A stretch of DNA of 64,000 nucleotides from Riptortus pedestris (taxonomy: Eukaryota; Arthropoda; Insecta; Hemiptera; Alydidae), in NCBI GenBank assembly GCA_019009955.1, contig CM032233.1, forward strand, positions 129,748,501 to 129,812,500, written 5' to 3'. Under the pieces are notes generated by a model that saw only the letters and a list, made by a program, of their open reading frames with translations, did no database searches and was not told the DNA's origin. Shown piece by piece: positions 44,690 to 56,658 of the stretch. The first letter of the stretch is position 1. Every line of letters begins with the position of its first letter. The position numbers and the translations under genes were made by a program.

Positions 44690-45775
44690 ATAGAACTATC
44701 ATATAAATCTAAAAACATAACATGATTTGTCATAATATGCCTATATTACAAACACTTTAATGAGTAGTAATATAATTGTTGACTCCGGCTATAGTTTTTA
44801 GAGTATATCCCATTTAATTGTCGGTACACGACAAAAGTGTAAATAACAAAAGTTACTTTGAATAACAAAATAAATAATGTTTGTTATGTGTATCATTGTC
44901 AAAAAACCGGTTGGAAACGGAATATCCCGGTTTTTCATTTCAGGCTTCCCTTATAGCCGCCACTCCTGCTAGTTCCTAGCAATGTTGGTACACCTTATAA
45001 TCATGGAAGAATAAATCCTAATTCGCATACCGAGTTTTCTTAAGTTCGGTTCAATAGTTAGTTCCTAATAAAATTGTTGACTCCCGCATTAGTTTTTAGT
45101 GTATATCTCATTTATACTTTGTCGTACGACAAAATTAAATATAACAAAAGTTACTCTAAATAACAAAATAAACAACTTTTGCCATGTTCATATTTGCTAA
45201 AAAACCAAATATCATTATTTTTAATTTCAAGCCTCCCTTACAACCCCCACTCCTGCTCATCCCTAGTCCGTCGGTTTAGGCTTATTATAATAAAGGCGTT
45301 AGTGCTAATACACATACCGAGTTTTATTTAGTTCGGTTGAGTATTTTGTGCCGAATAAAATTGTTGACTCCCGCTTTAATTTTTAGAGTATAACGCATTT
45401 ATGCTCCAGTATATGACGGAAGTTTGTATAACAAAAGTTATTCTAAATAATAAAATAAAGAACTTTTGTCATGTGCATATTTGCCGAAAACCCAATAGGC
45501 AACGAAATATCGCTATTTTTAATTTCAGGCCTTCCTTATAACCCCCACTCCTGTTCGTCTGAGAAAAAATTAATATAGCCTAAAGTCTAAGTTGGGTTAG
45601 TAGTAATATACATAACAAGTTCCATAAAATTCGGTTTAGCCGTTTATGCGTGAAAAGGTAACAAACAAACATAGACGAAAGAAACAAATTGCAAATATCG
45701 TGTCTATAACGTGTGAAACGAAAAAGTATCGTGAAATTTTGAGAAAAAAATCAATGTATAAACAGAGGTTACAAT
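44690..45775 (-). mobile_element. Helitron, minus strand, 3' truncated
   Basis: The minus-sense 5' end lies at about 45775 (complement of CAGAGGTTACAATTTT) with TTTTCACGCATAAACGGCTA and tandem units in reverse (CCCCCACTCCTGC at about 44957, 45246, 45545). The 3' hairpin is absent at the left limit. Confidence 0.8.
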
Positions 45776-45787
45776 TTTATATATATA

Positions 45788-46745
45788 CTAGCTAAGGTAC
45801 CCGGCTTCGCCAGGGAATTCATGTGAGGCTGAATAAAGATGGTATTTTTTTGGCAAGGTCCATACCCGTCGTTGCTGTGGATTTGTTAATAATTAAATTA
45901 TTTGTTATTTAAGAGTTCACTGTCCTCAATATTTTCATATTTCCTGTCTCCTGTACATGTAGTTTTTTTTTATAACGTAATGGACCATATACTTCATAAT
46001 CGTAGAAAGTATTCTGTCTTCCAAACAATGTATGAATAAAAGTTCCTTTCCCTTGATGTGGTAGAAAGCTTAACGTTGACAGTTGTTTTAGGTACGTCAT
46101 AACGGCTATAAAAATACTCTTTTGTAAGTCTCGATTGTAAACTGTATATTCATATTGGTGTTGGTTGGTGTAAAGTATATCATACATTAACGGAGCAGAG
46201 TTAATAAATACCAGAAATAACTGGTTGCAACTCCCAGCGTTCATCCTTTTAAATTATTATTTATTTATGATAATTAAAAAAAAATCACATTCCTGATAAT
46301 AACCCCACATTGCTATAAGCATCAATTAACATGTAAACATAGACCAATATGAGGTCGGCAGGGAAGCGGCAGAACTGATAGGACAAAGTAAGTATTTCGA
46401 CACCTTCCTAGGCACAGTGCCAACCTAATAATATAATAAAGTATTAAATTCACATGGAGAAAACTGGCGTTTCGCATGAATTAATGTTTGGGATAAGAGA
46501 GGGGGGGGCAGTATGCTTTACTTGGTGCAATCTGTTGCTGGCGTTAAAAAATAACATATATTCGAATTATTAAGGATACAATTTTAACATGGATTTGAAT
46601 AAATTTATCCAGGTGAGGTACCAGGTAGTTCATATTGGAATGAACTATTGAGCATATCAATATTTCTACACAAATTACTTGCTTCATATCTTATTTTACC
46701 AAAAAAAAAAATAATAAACAAAAGTTACTCTAAATAAAAAAGTAA
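45788..46745 (-). mobile_element. Helitron 3' part, minus strand, interrupted
   Basis: The minus-sense 3' end is intact: GGCGAAGCCGGGTACCTTAG then CTAG at 45788-45791. Matching Helitron body covers 45792-45957 and 46557-46745. Between them about 600 bases (45958-46556) are unrelated and look like a later insertion of unknown type. It lies next to another Helitron 5' end at 45775, so two Helitrons share one AT site in the same orientation. Confidence 0.78.
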
Positions 46746-46812
46746 ACTGATTTTGTGATGTGCTGCACGCTGTGTCTCTGTGACACAGTGTGCAGCACAT
46801 CACAAAATCAGT
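46746..46812. repeat. 67-bp near-perfect hairpin
   Basis: ACTGATTTTGTGATGTGCTG starts the left arm and its complement CAGCACATCACAAAATCAGT ends the right arm. The stem is about 31 bp with one mismatch and a loop of about 5 bases. The left arm continues Helitron sequence, so the right arm may be a fold-back copy made during repair. Confidence 0.92.
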
Positions 46813-47111
46813 ACCCGGTAAATATTTACCCGGTAAATACCCAAATATGGGGAAATACCTGGGAAAATACCCGATTGGGTAAATATTCAGGTATTTTTAA
46901 ATTAGCTTCCCGAACTATTTCTGTAGTTATAGATTCTAAAACTTTTGTGTTGAAACGATTTAATGTTTGACTCATCAACGTGTACTGAGACTGTACATCG
47001 CTTGCCGAGTCTTTGAAGCTGTCGATTGCTCCTTATGCGGGCTCCGGCACTTCTTTTGTCGGCTTCCAGCGTTGCCTTGCCAACAACAAAGCGCACAAAC
47101 GATTTTAAAAA
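46813..47111. other. unidentified sequence with ACCCGGTAAAT repeats
   Basis: A short palindromic repeat (ACCCGGTAAATATTTACCCG) begins the stretch; the rest matches nothing known. Confidence 0.4.
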
Positions 47112-47617
47112 GTCCGTCACGCAGGGGCTGCGTAAACTAAGCAGATTTCCCATGTGAAATTTTACAATAGAGAAATTTCACGAGAGCCGAACAGTTAACA
47201 AAACGGCTGACCTAGCTTTTGGCGGGAAACTCACTCATCCGTTATCCGCCCCGATTTCATAAAATGCAAATATCTCGGTTAATATTCAAGATAGAGAATA
47301 AATGTATATAACAATATTTATAGTAAATTTAATTTGCAATGAGATTGATTCTATACAATTTTTCGATCTGACCTATAGTAATTGAAATATTTCGAATTTT
47401 AGAAAATCCTCCCCTCTAAACCACCCCTCCCACTGGTCCGATATCAGCCATTAACGAACTTGATCTTTCGTTTTACATAAAACGACTAAATATCGAGTTT
47501 GGTAACGATCAAACAAAAATTGCGACCGCTAAAGCGGTAACAGACAAATATATATATATAATTCTAAACGGATCTCATTTTCATCTTCTCGTGGATAGGA
47601 TCGACGGACATTTGAAG
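47112..47617 (-). mobile_element. HINE-like element, left end missing
   Basis: Starts GTCCGTCACGCAGGGGCTGC; the interior has GCTTTTGGCGGGAAACTCAC and AATATCTCGGTTAATATTCA. The AT core is short (47549-47560). It stops after GACGGACATTTGAAG without the palindrome. Confidence 0.8.
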
Positions 47618-47921
47618 CGAATATCTTGGTTAATGTTGAAGATAGAGAAACAATGTATACTACAACATTTATAGGGCATTGCATATTCAATAATATTGGT
47701 TCTATAACATTTTTCGATACCACGTATATGAATGAATGAATAAAGTAAATTTCATTTTCGTTTAAAAAATTTAACAATTCTTACAATATAAAGAATTTTA
47801 TAGAAGCTGGAGTTAGCCCATTAGCTTCAGTGACAATTTTTTACTTCTTTGGAAATAAATGTAAATTTATACTATTTGATGTTAAATAAAATAATAAATG
47901 CTTAAGGTAACAAACCAAAAC

Positions 47922-48612
47922 TCTGTCACGCGGGGGCTGCGTAAACTAAGCAGATTTCCCACGTGAAGTTTTACAATAGAGAAATCTGCATACTGGTAAC
48001 ACAATACCACCGTGATTAAATACAAACGGTAATGAGAAATCTTTCAGTTAATTAAAATAAATTCCCAACTGAAACGGCTTCTGAATTGTAAGAACAATTT
48101 ATATTTTAATAACTCAAATTTTAGTAGTCCAAGAACTAAAGAAGGGCGGGGCGGATGAACAGAACGTATTTGCACAAAACTCACAAAGTAACGAAGGTAA
48201 GGTAAGGTTATTATTTATTTGAGATAAGGTTAGAAACGACAGGTAAGGTTAGAAGAAGCTTCCACCTGAGCCGAGTAGTTTCGGAAACGGCCGACCTAAT
48301 CCGAACTGTACCCGACCACAGACTTCATAAAAATGCAAATATCTCGGTTAATATTCAAGATAGAGAATGAATATATATAACAATATTTATGGTAAATTTA
48401 ATTTGCAATAAGATTGGTTCTATACAATTTTTCGATCCGCTGCATAATAACGGAGATATTTTGAATTTTCGAAAATCCCCCCTCTAAACCCTTCTCTCCC
48501 TCTAGTCCGATTTCAGCCATTAATGAACTTGATCTGTCTTTTTACATAAAACGGTTAAATATTCAGTTTCGTAACGATCAAACAAAAATTGCGACCGCTA
48601 GAGCGTTAACAG

Positions 48613-48671
<59 letters not shown>

Positions 48672-48677
48672 TATATA

Positions 48678-48766
<89 letters not shown>

Positions 48767-48884
48767 ATATACATAATTTTGAACGGACCTCATTTTCGTC
48801 ATCTCTGGACATTTGAAGAAATTTTTCGAAAATCGCGTCATGAGTACGACCTCAATAGCTGATTTCCCTTAAGGGAAATCTGCT
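47922..48884 (-). mobile_element. HINE-like element, long subtype, full length
   Basis: Hairpin end TCTGTCACGCGGGGGCTGCG, long-subtype words CACAATACCACCGTGATTAA, then the common interior. The very long AT core (48619-48770) carries interspersed GATATAGATATAGATA units. The left-end palindrome GATTTCCCTTAAGGGAAATC is perfect. Confidence 0.88.
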
Positions 48885-49107
48885 AAAACGAAAAGAAATT
48901 TACAGAATGGCCAAATATATAATATATAGTTTTATAAATAATCAAATTTATACTTTAATGCTCTATCTACATAATTGTAAAGTAATAAATAATCCTCTCC
49001 ATTTAATATTTTCTTGGCTTGGTTTTCGGTCAGTGTGTTATTGCCAGACGTATCTCTCTCCTGAATTCCCTGAATTATATCTATATATATCCCTCGCAAT
49101 TTTTTCT
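48885..49107. other. no recognised feature
   Basis: AT-rich spacer between a minus copy and the next HINE-like fragment. Confidence 0.5.
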
Positions 49108-49485
49108 TGATCGTTACGAAACTCCATATTTAAACGACCTTTGGGAGGGGATGTTTAGAAGGAGGAATTTCAAAAATTCGAAATATCTCCGTTACTATAC
49201 TTCGTATCAAAAACTTGTATGTAAACAATCTTATTGAAAATTGAATGATCTATAAATATTGTTCTATACTTATTTTCTGTATCGTGAAAATTAACCGAGA
49301 TATTTGGAGTTTATAGTTTTTGGATTTCAGTAAACCCCCGATCCTGCTCATGTTATAATATTAATAAGCTGTTATATCATGTACCAATTCATTCCAAGGT
49401 TAAATACCAAATATTGTTTTCATTAAAGTTTTACTTAGTGAGATATATGCAAATACGTTCTGTTGACCCCCCCCCACCCCCTTTT
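49108..49485 (+). repeat. HINE-like interior fragment
   Basis: GATCGTTACGAAACTCCATA through CGAAATATCTCCGTTACTAT to ATGCAAATACGTTCTGTTG follows the plus-sense order of the longer subtype, without either end. Confidence 0.7.
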
Positions 49486-49585
49486 AGCAGATTTTCCCTA
49501 AGGGAAATCAGCTATTGAGGTCGTACTCAAATGTCCATCGATCCTACCCAGGAGATGACGAAAATGAGGTCCGTTCAAAACTGTG

Positions 49586-49630
<45 letters not shown>

Positions 49631-50113
49631 CTGCTACCGCTCTAGCGGTCGCAATTTTTGTTTAATCGTCACCAAACTCGGTATTTAATCGTTTTATATA
49701 AGAAAGTGTAGAAAGATCAAAATCGTTAACGGTTGAAATCGGACTAGGGAGAGTGGGGGGTTTAGAGGGGAGAATTTCAAAAATTCTTAATATCTCCGTT
49801 AATATTAGTCGAAAATTTGTATAAAACCAATCCTATAGCAAATGTAATGTTCTAGAAATGTTGTTATATGTATACATTTCATCATTATCTTGATTATTAA
49901 CTGAGATATTTGCATTTCTTTAGTTTTCGGTCTTCAGTAAAGCCCCACTCCTCTCATCTCATATTAACAATATTCTATTATGTTATGAAGCACTTTATTT
50001 GAAGCTTAAATACCAAATGTTGTTCTCATTGAACTTTTAAGTTTTGAAATAAATGCAAATACGTGGCGCACGTGGGAAATCTGCTTAGTTACCGCAGACC
50101 CTGCGTGACAGAC
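49486..50113 (+). mobile_element. HINE-like element, full length (628 bp)
   Basis: Left end AGCAGATTTTCCCTAAGGGA, AT core 49587-49626, palindrome CTACCGCTCTAGCGGTCGC, interior with CTCATTGAACTTTTAAGTTT and AATACGTGGCGCACGTGGGA, and right end CCGCAGACCCTGCGTGACAG. This subtype differs from 38425-39038 in the last ~200 bases. Confidence 0.88.
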
Positions 50114-50129
50114 TTCTTTTGTTTAGGAT

Positions 50130-51112
50130 TAATAACATTTGAGCGATTGAGAGAAAAATTATTCTGATTCATTGTAAATTACTCCACCAGCTATAGTAAA
50201 TCGTTTTCAATAAAATTTATACACTCAACCGCAAAAAAAAACCGGACACTTCATTTTTGTCGTATTAAAAGCTAATTTTCAGCAATTTTCTTTATTTGGG
50301 TATTCTAGTTATTACAGAGAATTTAGAGTCTAAATCCATTGAACTAATCCCTTCAGGATTAGTAAACAATTAGATAAAACTCAGATTAGATTTATTAGTC
50401 GTGAAGTTGATCTATTCTAAACTGTAAGTAGTTTTTCGCATATTTAAACATCTTTAATTATTAACCAAGCATTTTCTTAAATTAATATTTTATTTTTATT
50501 TCGGTCCTGCATAATGGGTCTTTCAAACTTAGATGGAAGGCCGGAGCTTACGTTACATTGCCGAAACGCTTGGGGTAGCGAAGTCTACCTTCACTGTAAT
50601 AAAAATGAAGAATACTTTTTTTTTTTTAAATGTGTTAATTTATCTTTTTCTTTTTTTTTTATTTTGTATTTTTTTGTAAATAATCAATAAAAATTATTCA
50701 CTTTTGGCAGATTTTGTTTAAATAACCTATAGATTAACCAATTATTTTAATTAAAAATATTAATATACATATATATTAAGTATTTAACAAAATTATAAAT
50801 CTAAGTGTCCGGTTTTTTTTTGCGGTTGAGTATAGTTACATTCAGATATATTTCATTAATTGATCACCATTCCGGTTTAGAATATTCCTTTCTATTCAGC
50901 CCTGCGAAGTTGGCTGCCCTGTTTGTTTAAAATGCAGACGCTTTCCGTTGTAGATATTATTAATTTGTAAATTGACTGAATGATTTCTTATTACCATTTG
51001 TATTTATTCACTTAACATTCAGGGTGGTGTGTTTGTTACCAGTGTGTAGATTTCTCTATTGTAAAACCACGTGGGAAATCTGCTTAGTTTACGCAGCCCC
51101 TGCGTGGCCGTC
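50130..51112 (+). mobile_element. HINE-like right half split by Tc1-like MITE
   Basis: ATTATTCTGATTCATTGTAA on the left and GTTACATTCAGATATATTTC on the right are contiguous in other copies (26050-26140, 44110-44210); here the MITE 50222-50830 separates them. The end is TTTACGCAGCCCCTGCGTGG. Confidence 0.82.
50222..50830 (+). mobile_element. Tc1/mariner-like MITE, copy 3, both ends intact
   Basis: Both terminal repeats are present (CACTCAACCGC ... CCGGACAC and the complement), between TA-rich flanks. The short helix-turn-helix frame starts at ATG 50533 and reads MEGRSLRYIAETLGVAKST. Its insertion into a known repeat gives an empty-site comparison that confirms mobility. Confidence 0.9.
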
Positions 51113-51116
51113 TTTT

Positions 51117-51782
51117 AGCAGATTTCCCTTAAGGGAAATCAACTATTGAGGTCGTACTCATGACGCGATTTTCGACAAAAAATTTCAAATGTCCATCGAT
51201 CCTACCCAGGAGATGACGAAAATGAGGTCCGTTCTAAACTATATATTTGTCTGTTAACACTCTAGCGGTCACAATTTTTGTTTAATCGTCACCAAACTCG
51301 GTATTTAATCGTTTTATGTAAAACGAAAGATCAAGTTCGTTAACGGCTGAAATCGGTCCAGTGGGAGGGGGGGTTTAGAGGGGGGATTTTCAAAAATTCG
51401 AAATATCTCCGTTATTATGCATCGGATCGAAAAATTGTATAGAACCAATCTTATTGCAAATTAAATTTACTATAAATATTGTTATATGCATTTATTCTCT
51501 ATCTTGAATATTAACCGAGATATGCGTGTGTTCACCAGTAGGCTATGTTCGGACTTTCCGCCGAGAGCTCTGGCGGCCGTTTCCATAACTATTCGTCCCT
51601 CGTGAATAGGTTTAGAGGTTAGGTTAACTGTTTTTTGGGGCTAGAAACTAGTGGGTTATTACGCCCTAAATAATATTTTAGGTTTAGAGGTTTCTTACTA
51701 CTACAGTTATTAGGCAGATTTCTGTATTGTAAAACTTCACTTGGGAAATCTGCTTAGTTTACGCAGCCCCTGCGTGACGGAC
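51117..51782 (+). mobile_element. HINE-like element, full length, AT core almost lost
   Basis: Left end AGCAGATTTCCCTTAAGGGA; the core is reduced to CTATATATTTG. The interior ends with TTTCCGCCGAGAGCTCTGG and GGTTTAGAGGTTAGGTTA, and the right end is ACGCAGCCCCTGCGTGACGG. The CTCTGGCGGCCGTTTCC segment recurs in the minus copy at 61215-61883. Confidence 0.87.
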
Positions 51783-52582
51783 TTTTTTTCTTCTAACTTT
51801 GACACCGCTGACACTAAATTTTCAAGACAATCTTTTCGTCGTGGTTCCGGTGTGCTCAGAAAATCGTGAATTGATACAGCGTATAATAACAGGGGTATAA
51901 TGAATGTTCTATGTCCCCCTCTCTATAACTCCCTCCCACTTGTCCCTTTCCAGTTATTTACGAAGTTAATTTTTAGTTATTTAAATATCGAGTTTGGTAA
52001 ACATAAATTGCGACCGCTAGAGTGTCGACAGATATAAACTAATATGGTTAAAAATAGGAATTTATTTTAGCAATTTAGTCATCTCGCAGGTAAGTTCGAT
52101 GGACATTTGAGGTTATTTTTCCAAAATTGGTTCATGAGCGCCATCTCAATAGCTGATGAGGGTAAACCTACTCGTGGAATACTTGTTGGAGGGCCTATGT
52201 CTAAGAATTGTGGATAAGGAGAAGAGATGGTAGCGTCCCCTCCCCCATTTCCAGCTCATGTATTTGTTTGTCGGAGCTGCCTCTACCATGTTTTCAAGCA
52301 AATGGCTTAAACTTCCTTCGCAACTTTTTTTATTGGATTTGTTGGGGAGATTGTGGAAGGGGGATGAGTATGATCACTGCTATTTTGGCCCGACTTAATA
52401 CTCGGCTGAGACAAAACAAAACATTCCCAGAGCTCCGTAGGGTAATGGTTCCATTGCCTCCGAGGGGTCCTCCCATTTCAGCTGATTTTCCCACGATCAG
52501 CTATCGAGGTCTTACTAATGACGCGATTTTCGAAAAACTTCCTCAAATTTCCTTCGATCCTACCTCGTAGATGACGAAAAAA
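51783..52582. other. degraded HINE-like pieces and unknown sequence
   Basis: About 51920-52150 carries minus-sense words (GTTTGGTAAACATAAATTGC, GATGGACATTTGAGG), and 52484-52580 carries a plus-sense left end (AGCTATCGAGGTCTTACTAA). The middle has an open stretch from 52208 with no known similarity. Confidence 0.5.
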
Positions 52583-53213
52583 GTCCGCCACCCAGGGGCT
52601 GCATAAACTAAGCAGATTTCCCTCGTGAAGTTTAGCAATAGATAAATCTACATACTGGTAACACAACACCACCGTGAATAAATACAAACGGAAATAAGAA
52701 ATGTTTCATCCAATTTCAATAACCTGCCGTCAGGAAGCGTTAGGTTAGAAATGTAAACAAACGGGTCTGCCCGCCTCACATCCGAAAGAAAAGCAATTAC
52801 TGAAATATATCAGAATATAACATATTAATTTCATTGAGAACTACTTACTATATTTAGTACTGTAATTAATAATGAGTCAGAATAATTGTTATCTCAATCA
52901 ATCAAATTTTAGTAGTCCAAAACCTTAAGACGGGGGGGCGGCACCAGGACATATTTGCATGTATCTTGTATAAAAAAGGTCTCTTGAATACAATTTTTGG
53001 TATTTAAACTTTGAATAATGTGATTTATTATGTGGCAGAGTATTGTTTATGTAACGTGAGTAGAAGTGGTGGTTTGTTGATGGCTGAAAACTGAAAAATA
53101 CAAATATCACGGTTAATATTCAAGATAGTGAATAAATGTATATAACAATATTTATATTAAATATAATTTGCAATAAGATTGGTTCCCTTAATGGAAATCT
53201 GCTAAAAAGAAAG
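52583..53213 (-). mobile_element. HINE-like long subtype with internal deletion
   Basis: Starts GTCCGCCACCCAGGGGCTGC and runs through long-subtype sequence to CAATAAGATTGGTTC, then jumps to CCTTAATGGAAATCTGCT. The interior C-rich part, AT core and left domain are all missing. Confidence 0.8.
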
Positions 53214-53649
53214 GCCAATGGCCAATAGATCAAAACTGCTTCTTTAAAAAATATCCGTTTTTATTTGGGCATTTCCCTAAAGGTATAGTACGACACAGAG
53301 GACAATTTAAAAATTTTACTTAATAAATAATATATTAAGTCTCTCCCTCCATTTTTTTTTCTTTCCCTACATCAAGAATAATGCAATAGAATAAGTGGCA
53401 TAACTTTCTTAATGAAGTCAAATTAATATTTTATTGGGTTCTTTCGCTTTTTCTTTATTTTGCGTTTTAATTTTATCCCGTCACTTTGATTCTTTGTTCT
53501 TTCTTTATGTATATAATCTGTTTGTTTTCTTTTTCTTTTATTTTATTTTCAAAAACAAATTTACGTACTTTACATTTCTTTTGTACAAAATTATTACTAT
53601 GAACATATGTAGTAAATATACGCCCTTTGTGTCTGGGTAATGTACAAAG

Positions 53650-53713
<64 letters not shown>

Positions 53714-53759
53714 TGCGCTTTTGTAGTTTTTAAAAAATAATAGAAATACAAAAATTCAG
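53214..53759. other. AT-rich sequence with (AT)n run
   Basis: No gene recognised. An (AT)n run lies at 53651-53705, directly before the LINE fragment, which may be a 5'-truncated insertion into it. Confidence 0.55.
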
Positions 53760-54715
53760 ACTTGGAAAACTGTGTACCAATAATCAGGCAGAAAAAATTG
53801 CAATCATAAATAGTTTCCTGTACATAGACAACTAACAACCTTCAACACACATCAACATTTACACTGATAGCCACAATTCTTTACACATGGCCCTTTGACA
53901 GAAAAAAAAAAACAGACAGTTACTTACAAGACAGCACAAAATAATGTACACATACACTTTTGCTGGATCAAAGGGCATTCTGGAATTTTGGGAAACGATC
54001 TCGCTGATTTATCAGCAAAATCAGCCTCAAAAGATACCAAAATTCCAGAATGCTACAACAAAATCACACTTAAAAACACAATTACTTACTGACTCAATTA
54101 ATAAATGGCAACAGAAATGGTATATGACTACGAAAGGACAACATCTAAAACTATTTATTCCAGACATTAAAGAGTATTTAGGAAAAAATTAACGACTATT
54201 ACTTGACACAATTATTTACAGGACATGGAATAACAAACTCTTATTTTAGTCGTTTTGGCCTAACAGATCAATCAAACTGTTACTGTGACTTTACTACTGA
54301 ACAGACATACAGACACTTGGTCTGTGCCTGCAGACTACTAATGGGTCAAAGAGAAGACTTTAAAACCGAATTAAAATGCCGACAAGATAATTGGCCTGTT
54401 GAGGAATAACTTATATTTTATAAACACAATAAACAATTAAAAAAAATTGCTGAAGAAATGTATTACAACCTGACTATTTAAAACTGAAATACAGTTAAAT
54501 TAATTATTTATTCATCATTGAAACCTAAATTTGTTTTTGTTTTTTTTTTCATTTTCTTTCTATTGTAAATAATCTTAATTTACAAATATTTTATTTTATT
54601 CATAGTTAAAAAAATGTTATGTATCAAGCACACGTTATGTACAAGTTGTTGTACGGGACGTGTGACTAATAAACTCCCTTCCTGTAGGCTTACTTCAGGA
54701 ATTATTTTTTTAAAT
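53760..54715 (+). mobile_element. 5'-truncated LINE with RNase H domain
   Basis: A non-LTR retrotransposon 3' part, plus strand. RNase H signatures are followed by a C-terminal Cys/His region, a ~300-base 3' UTR and the end CCTGTAGGCTTACTTCAGGA. Presence of RNase H puts it in the I-type side of LINEs, unlike the R1-like element at 17751. Similar 3' UTR ends occur in the duplicated segments at 37500 and 40630 (CTCTCTGAAGAGTTACTTCA). Confidence 0.82.
53779..54409 (+). pseudogene. LINE ORF2 C-terminus: RNase H and CCHC-like end
   Basis: Read in changing frames: NNQAEKIAIINSFLYI then INIYTDSHNSL (catalytic Asp), then HIHFCWIKGHSGILGNDLAD (the H and D of the RNase H signature WxxGHxGxxGNxxAD). 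The last part reads LTQLFTGHGITNSYFSRFGL, and then CYCDFTTEQTYRHLVCAC, the Cys/His end typical of I-type LINE ORF2. RNase H removes template RNA after reverse transcription. Stops and frame changes make it inactive. Confidence 0.85.
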
Positions 54716-54811
54716 TGGTTATTGACTGGAAATAGGTTCATTATAGACGGTATTTAATTGTGATAAATGCAATCCATGATTATGGTTTGAATTATTCAAA
54801 AACGGTGAGTT

Positions 54812-55244
54812 AGTCACGCAGGGGCTGCGTAAACTAAGCAGATTTCCCACGTTAACTTTTACAATAGAGAAATTTCACAAGAGACGAACAGTTAAGGAAA
54901 CGGCCGACCTAGCTTTTGGCGGGAAACTCACTCTCATCCGTTATCCGCCCAGATTTAATAAAAAAGCAAATATCTCGGTTAATATTCAAGATAGAGAATA
55001 AATGTACGTAACGATATTTATAGTAAATTTAATATGCAATAAGATTGATTCTATACAATTTTTCGATCCCACGTTTAGTAAAGGAAATATTTTGAATTTT
55101 CGGAAAGCCTCCCTCTAACCCCCCCCCCCTTCTACTGGTCCGATTTCAGCCGTTAACAAACTTGATCTTTCTTTTTACATATAACGACTAAACTATCGCG
55201 TTTGGTAACGATCAAACAAAATTGCGCTGCTAGAGTGGTAACAG

Positions 55245-55314
<70 letters not shown>

Positions 55315-55436
55315 TTTTGAACGGAGCTCATTTTCGTCATCAACTAGGTAGGATCGATGGACATTTGAAGAAAAATTTCGAAAATTCCGTCGTGAGTACA
55401 ACCTCAATAGCTGATTTCCCTTAAGGGAAATCTGCT
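54812..55436 (-). mobile_element. HINE-like element, full length
   Basis: Hairpin end GTCACGCAGGGGCTGCGTAA, interior GCTTTTGGCGGGAAACTCAC, AT core 55249-55310, and left end GATTTCCCTTAAGGGAAATC as a perfect palindrome. Confidence 0.88.
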
Positions 55437-55437
55437 A

Positions 55438-55659
55438 ATAGTGGAGAGGGATAGATTAGGAACACATTTTCATTTATTCTTCAAAACTAAAATTTTTATT
55501 CTATTATTCCCCAAAAGTTACCCTTTAGGATTGGCTATTTCGGAAAAACAATACGTCGTGGAGGGAAGTGCAATTGTACACATTGAAGTCTTGCTATAAA
55601 AATACCACCATTAGTCAGTCAACAATGATTTCCCGGGCATCGCCGGGTACCTTAGCTAG
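55438..55659 (+). mobile_element. Helitron 3'-end fragment, other subfamily
   Basis: Ends with hairpin CCCGGGCATCGCCGGG and CTAG (55656-55659) before a T. The 5' part is missing and the body differs from the other Helitrons here except for ATTGAAGTCTTGCTATAAA-type words. Confidence 0.6.
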
Positions 55660-55661
55660 TC

Positions 55662-56103
55662 TATATATAATTTTGAACGGACCTCATTTTCGTCATTTAC
55701 TATGTAGGATCGATGGACATTGTTCGAAAATCGCATAATGAGTACGACCTCAATAGCTGATTTTCCTTGAGGGAGAAATCTACTAAAAAAATTAAGTTGG
55801 GGTGGAGAGCTGTATAATTTGGTTATTTCTTACATGTATTTATGTGGGCCCAAAAAAATAAAAAAACTGATTTATATATATATATATATATATAATTTTG
55901 AACGGACCTCTTTTTCGTCATCTACTATGTAGGATCGATGGACATTTAAGGCAATTGTTCGAAAATCGCATAATGAGTGCGACCTCAATAGCTGATTTCC
56001 CTTGAGGGAGAAATCTACTAATAAAATTAAGTTGGGGTAGAGAGCTGTATAATTTGGTTATTTCTTACATGTATTTATGTGAGCCCAAAAAAAAAAAAAA
56101 CTG

Positions 56104-56164
<61 letters not shown>

Positions 56165-56624
56165 ATTTTGAACGGACCTCATTGTCGTCATCTACTATGT
56201 AGGATCGATGGACATTTAAGGCAATTGTTCGAAAATCGCATAATGAGTGCGACCTCAATAGCTGATTTCCCTTGAGGGAGAAAACTACTAATAAAATTAA
56301 GTTGGGGTGGAGAGCTGTATAATTTGGTTATTTCTTACATGTATTTATGTGAGCCCAAAAAAATAAAAAAACTGATTTAAATATATATATATATATATAT
56401 TTTGAATATATATATATACTTTTGAACGGACCTCTTTTTCGTCATCTCCTATGTAGGATCGATGGACATTTAAGGCAATTGTTCGAAAATCGCATTATGG
56501 GTACGACCTCAATAGCTGATTTCCCTTGAGGGAGAAATCTTCTATTAAAATTAAGTTGGGGTGGAGAGTTGCATAATTTGATTATTTCTTATATTTATTT
56601 ATGTGAGCCCCCCCCCAAAAAAAA

Positions 56625-56640
<16 letters not shown>
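55662..56640 (-). repeat. four-unit tandem array built on a HINE-like end
   Basis: Four units (start near 55670, 55895, 56163, 56418) each contain ATTTTGAACGGACCTC, a minus-sense HINE-like left end up to GAGGGAGAAATCTACTA, a new ~90-base stretch (GGAGAGCTGTATAATTTGGT, CTTACATGTATTTATG) and an A/AT run. The units share variants, such as ACTATGTAGGATCGATGG and CGCATAATGAGTGCGACC, that are rare in the dispersed copies, so they arose by local amplification. Confidence 0.88.
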
Positions 56641-56658
<18 letters not shown>

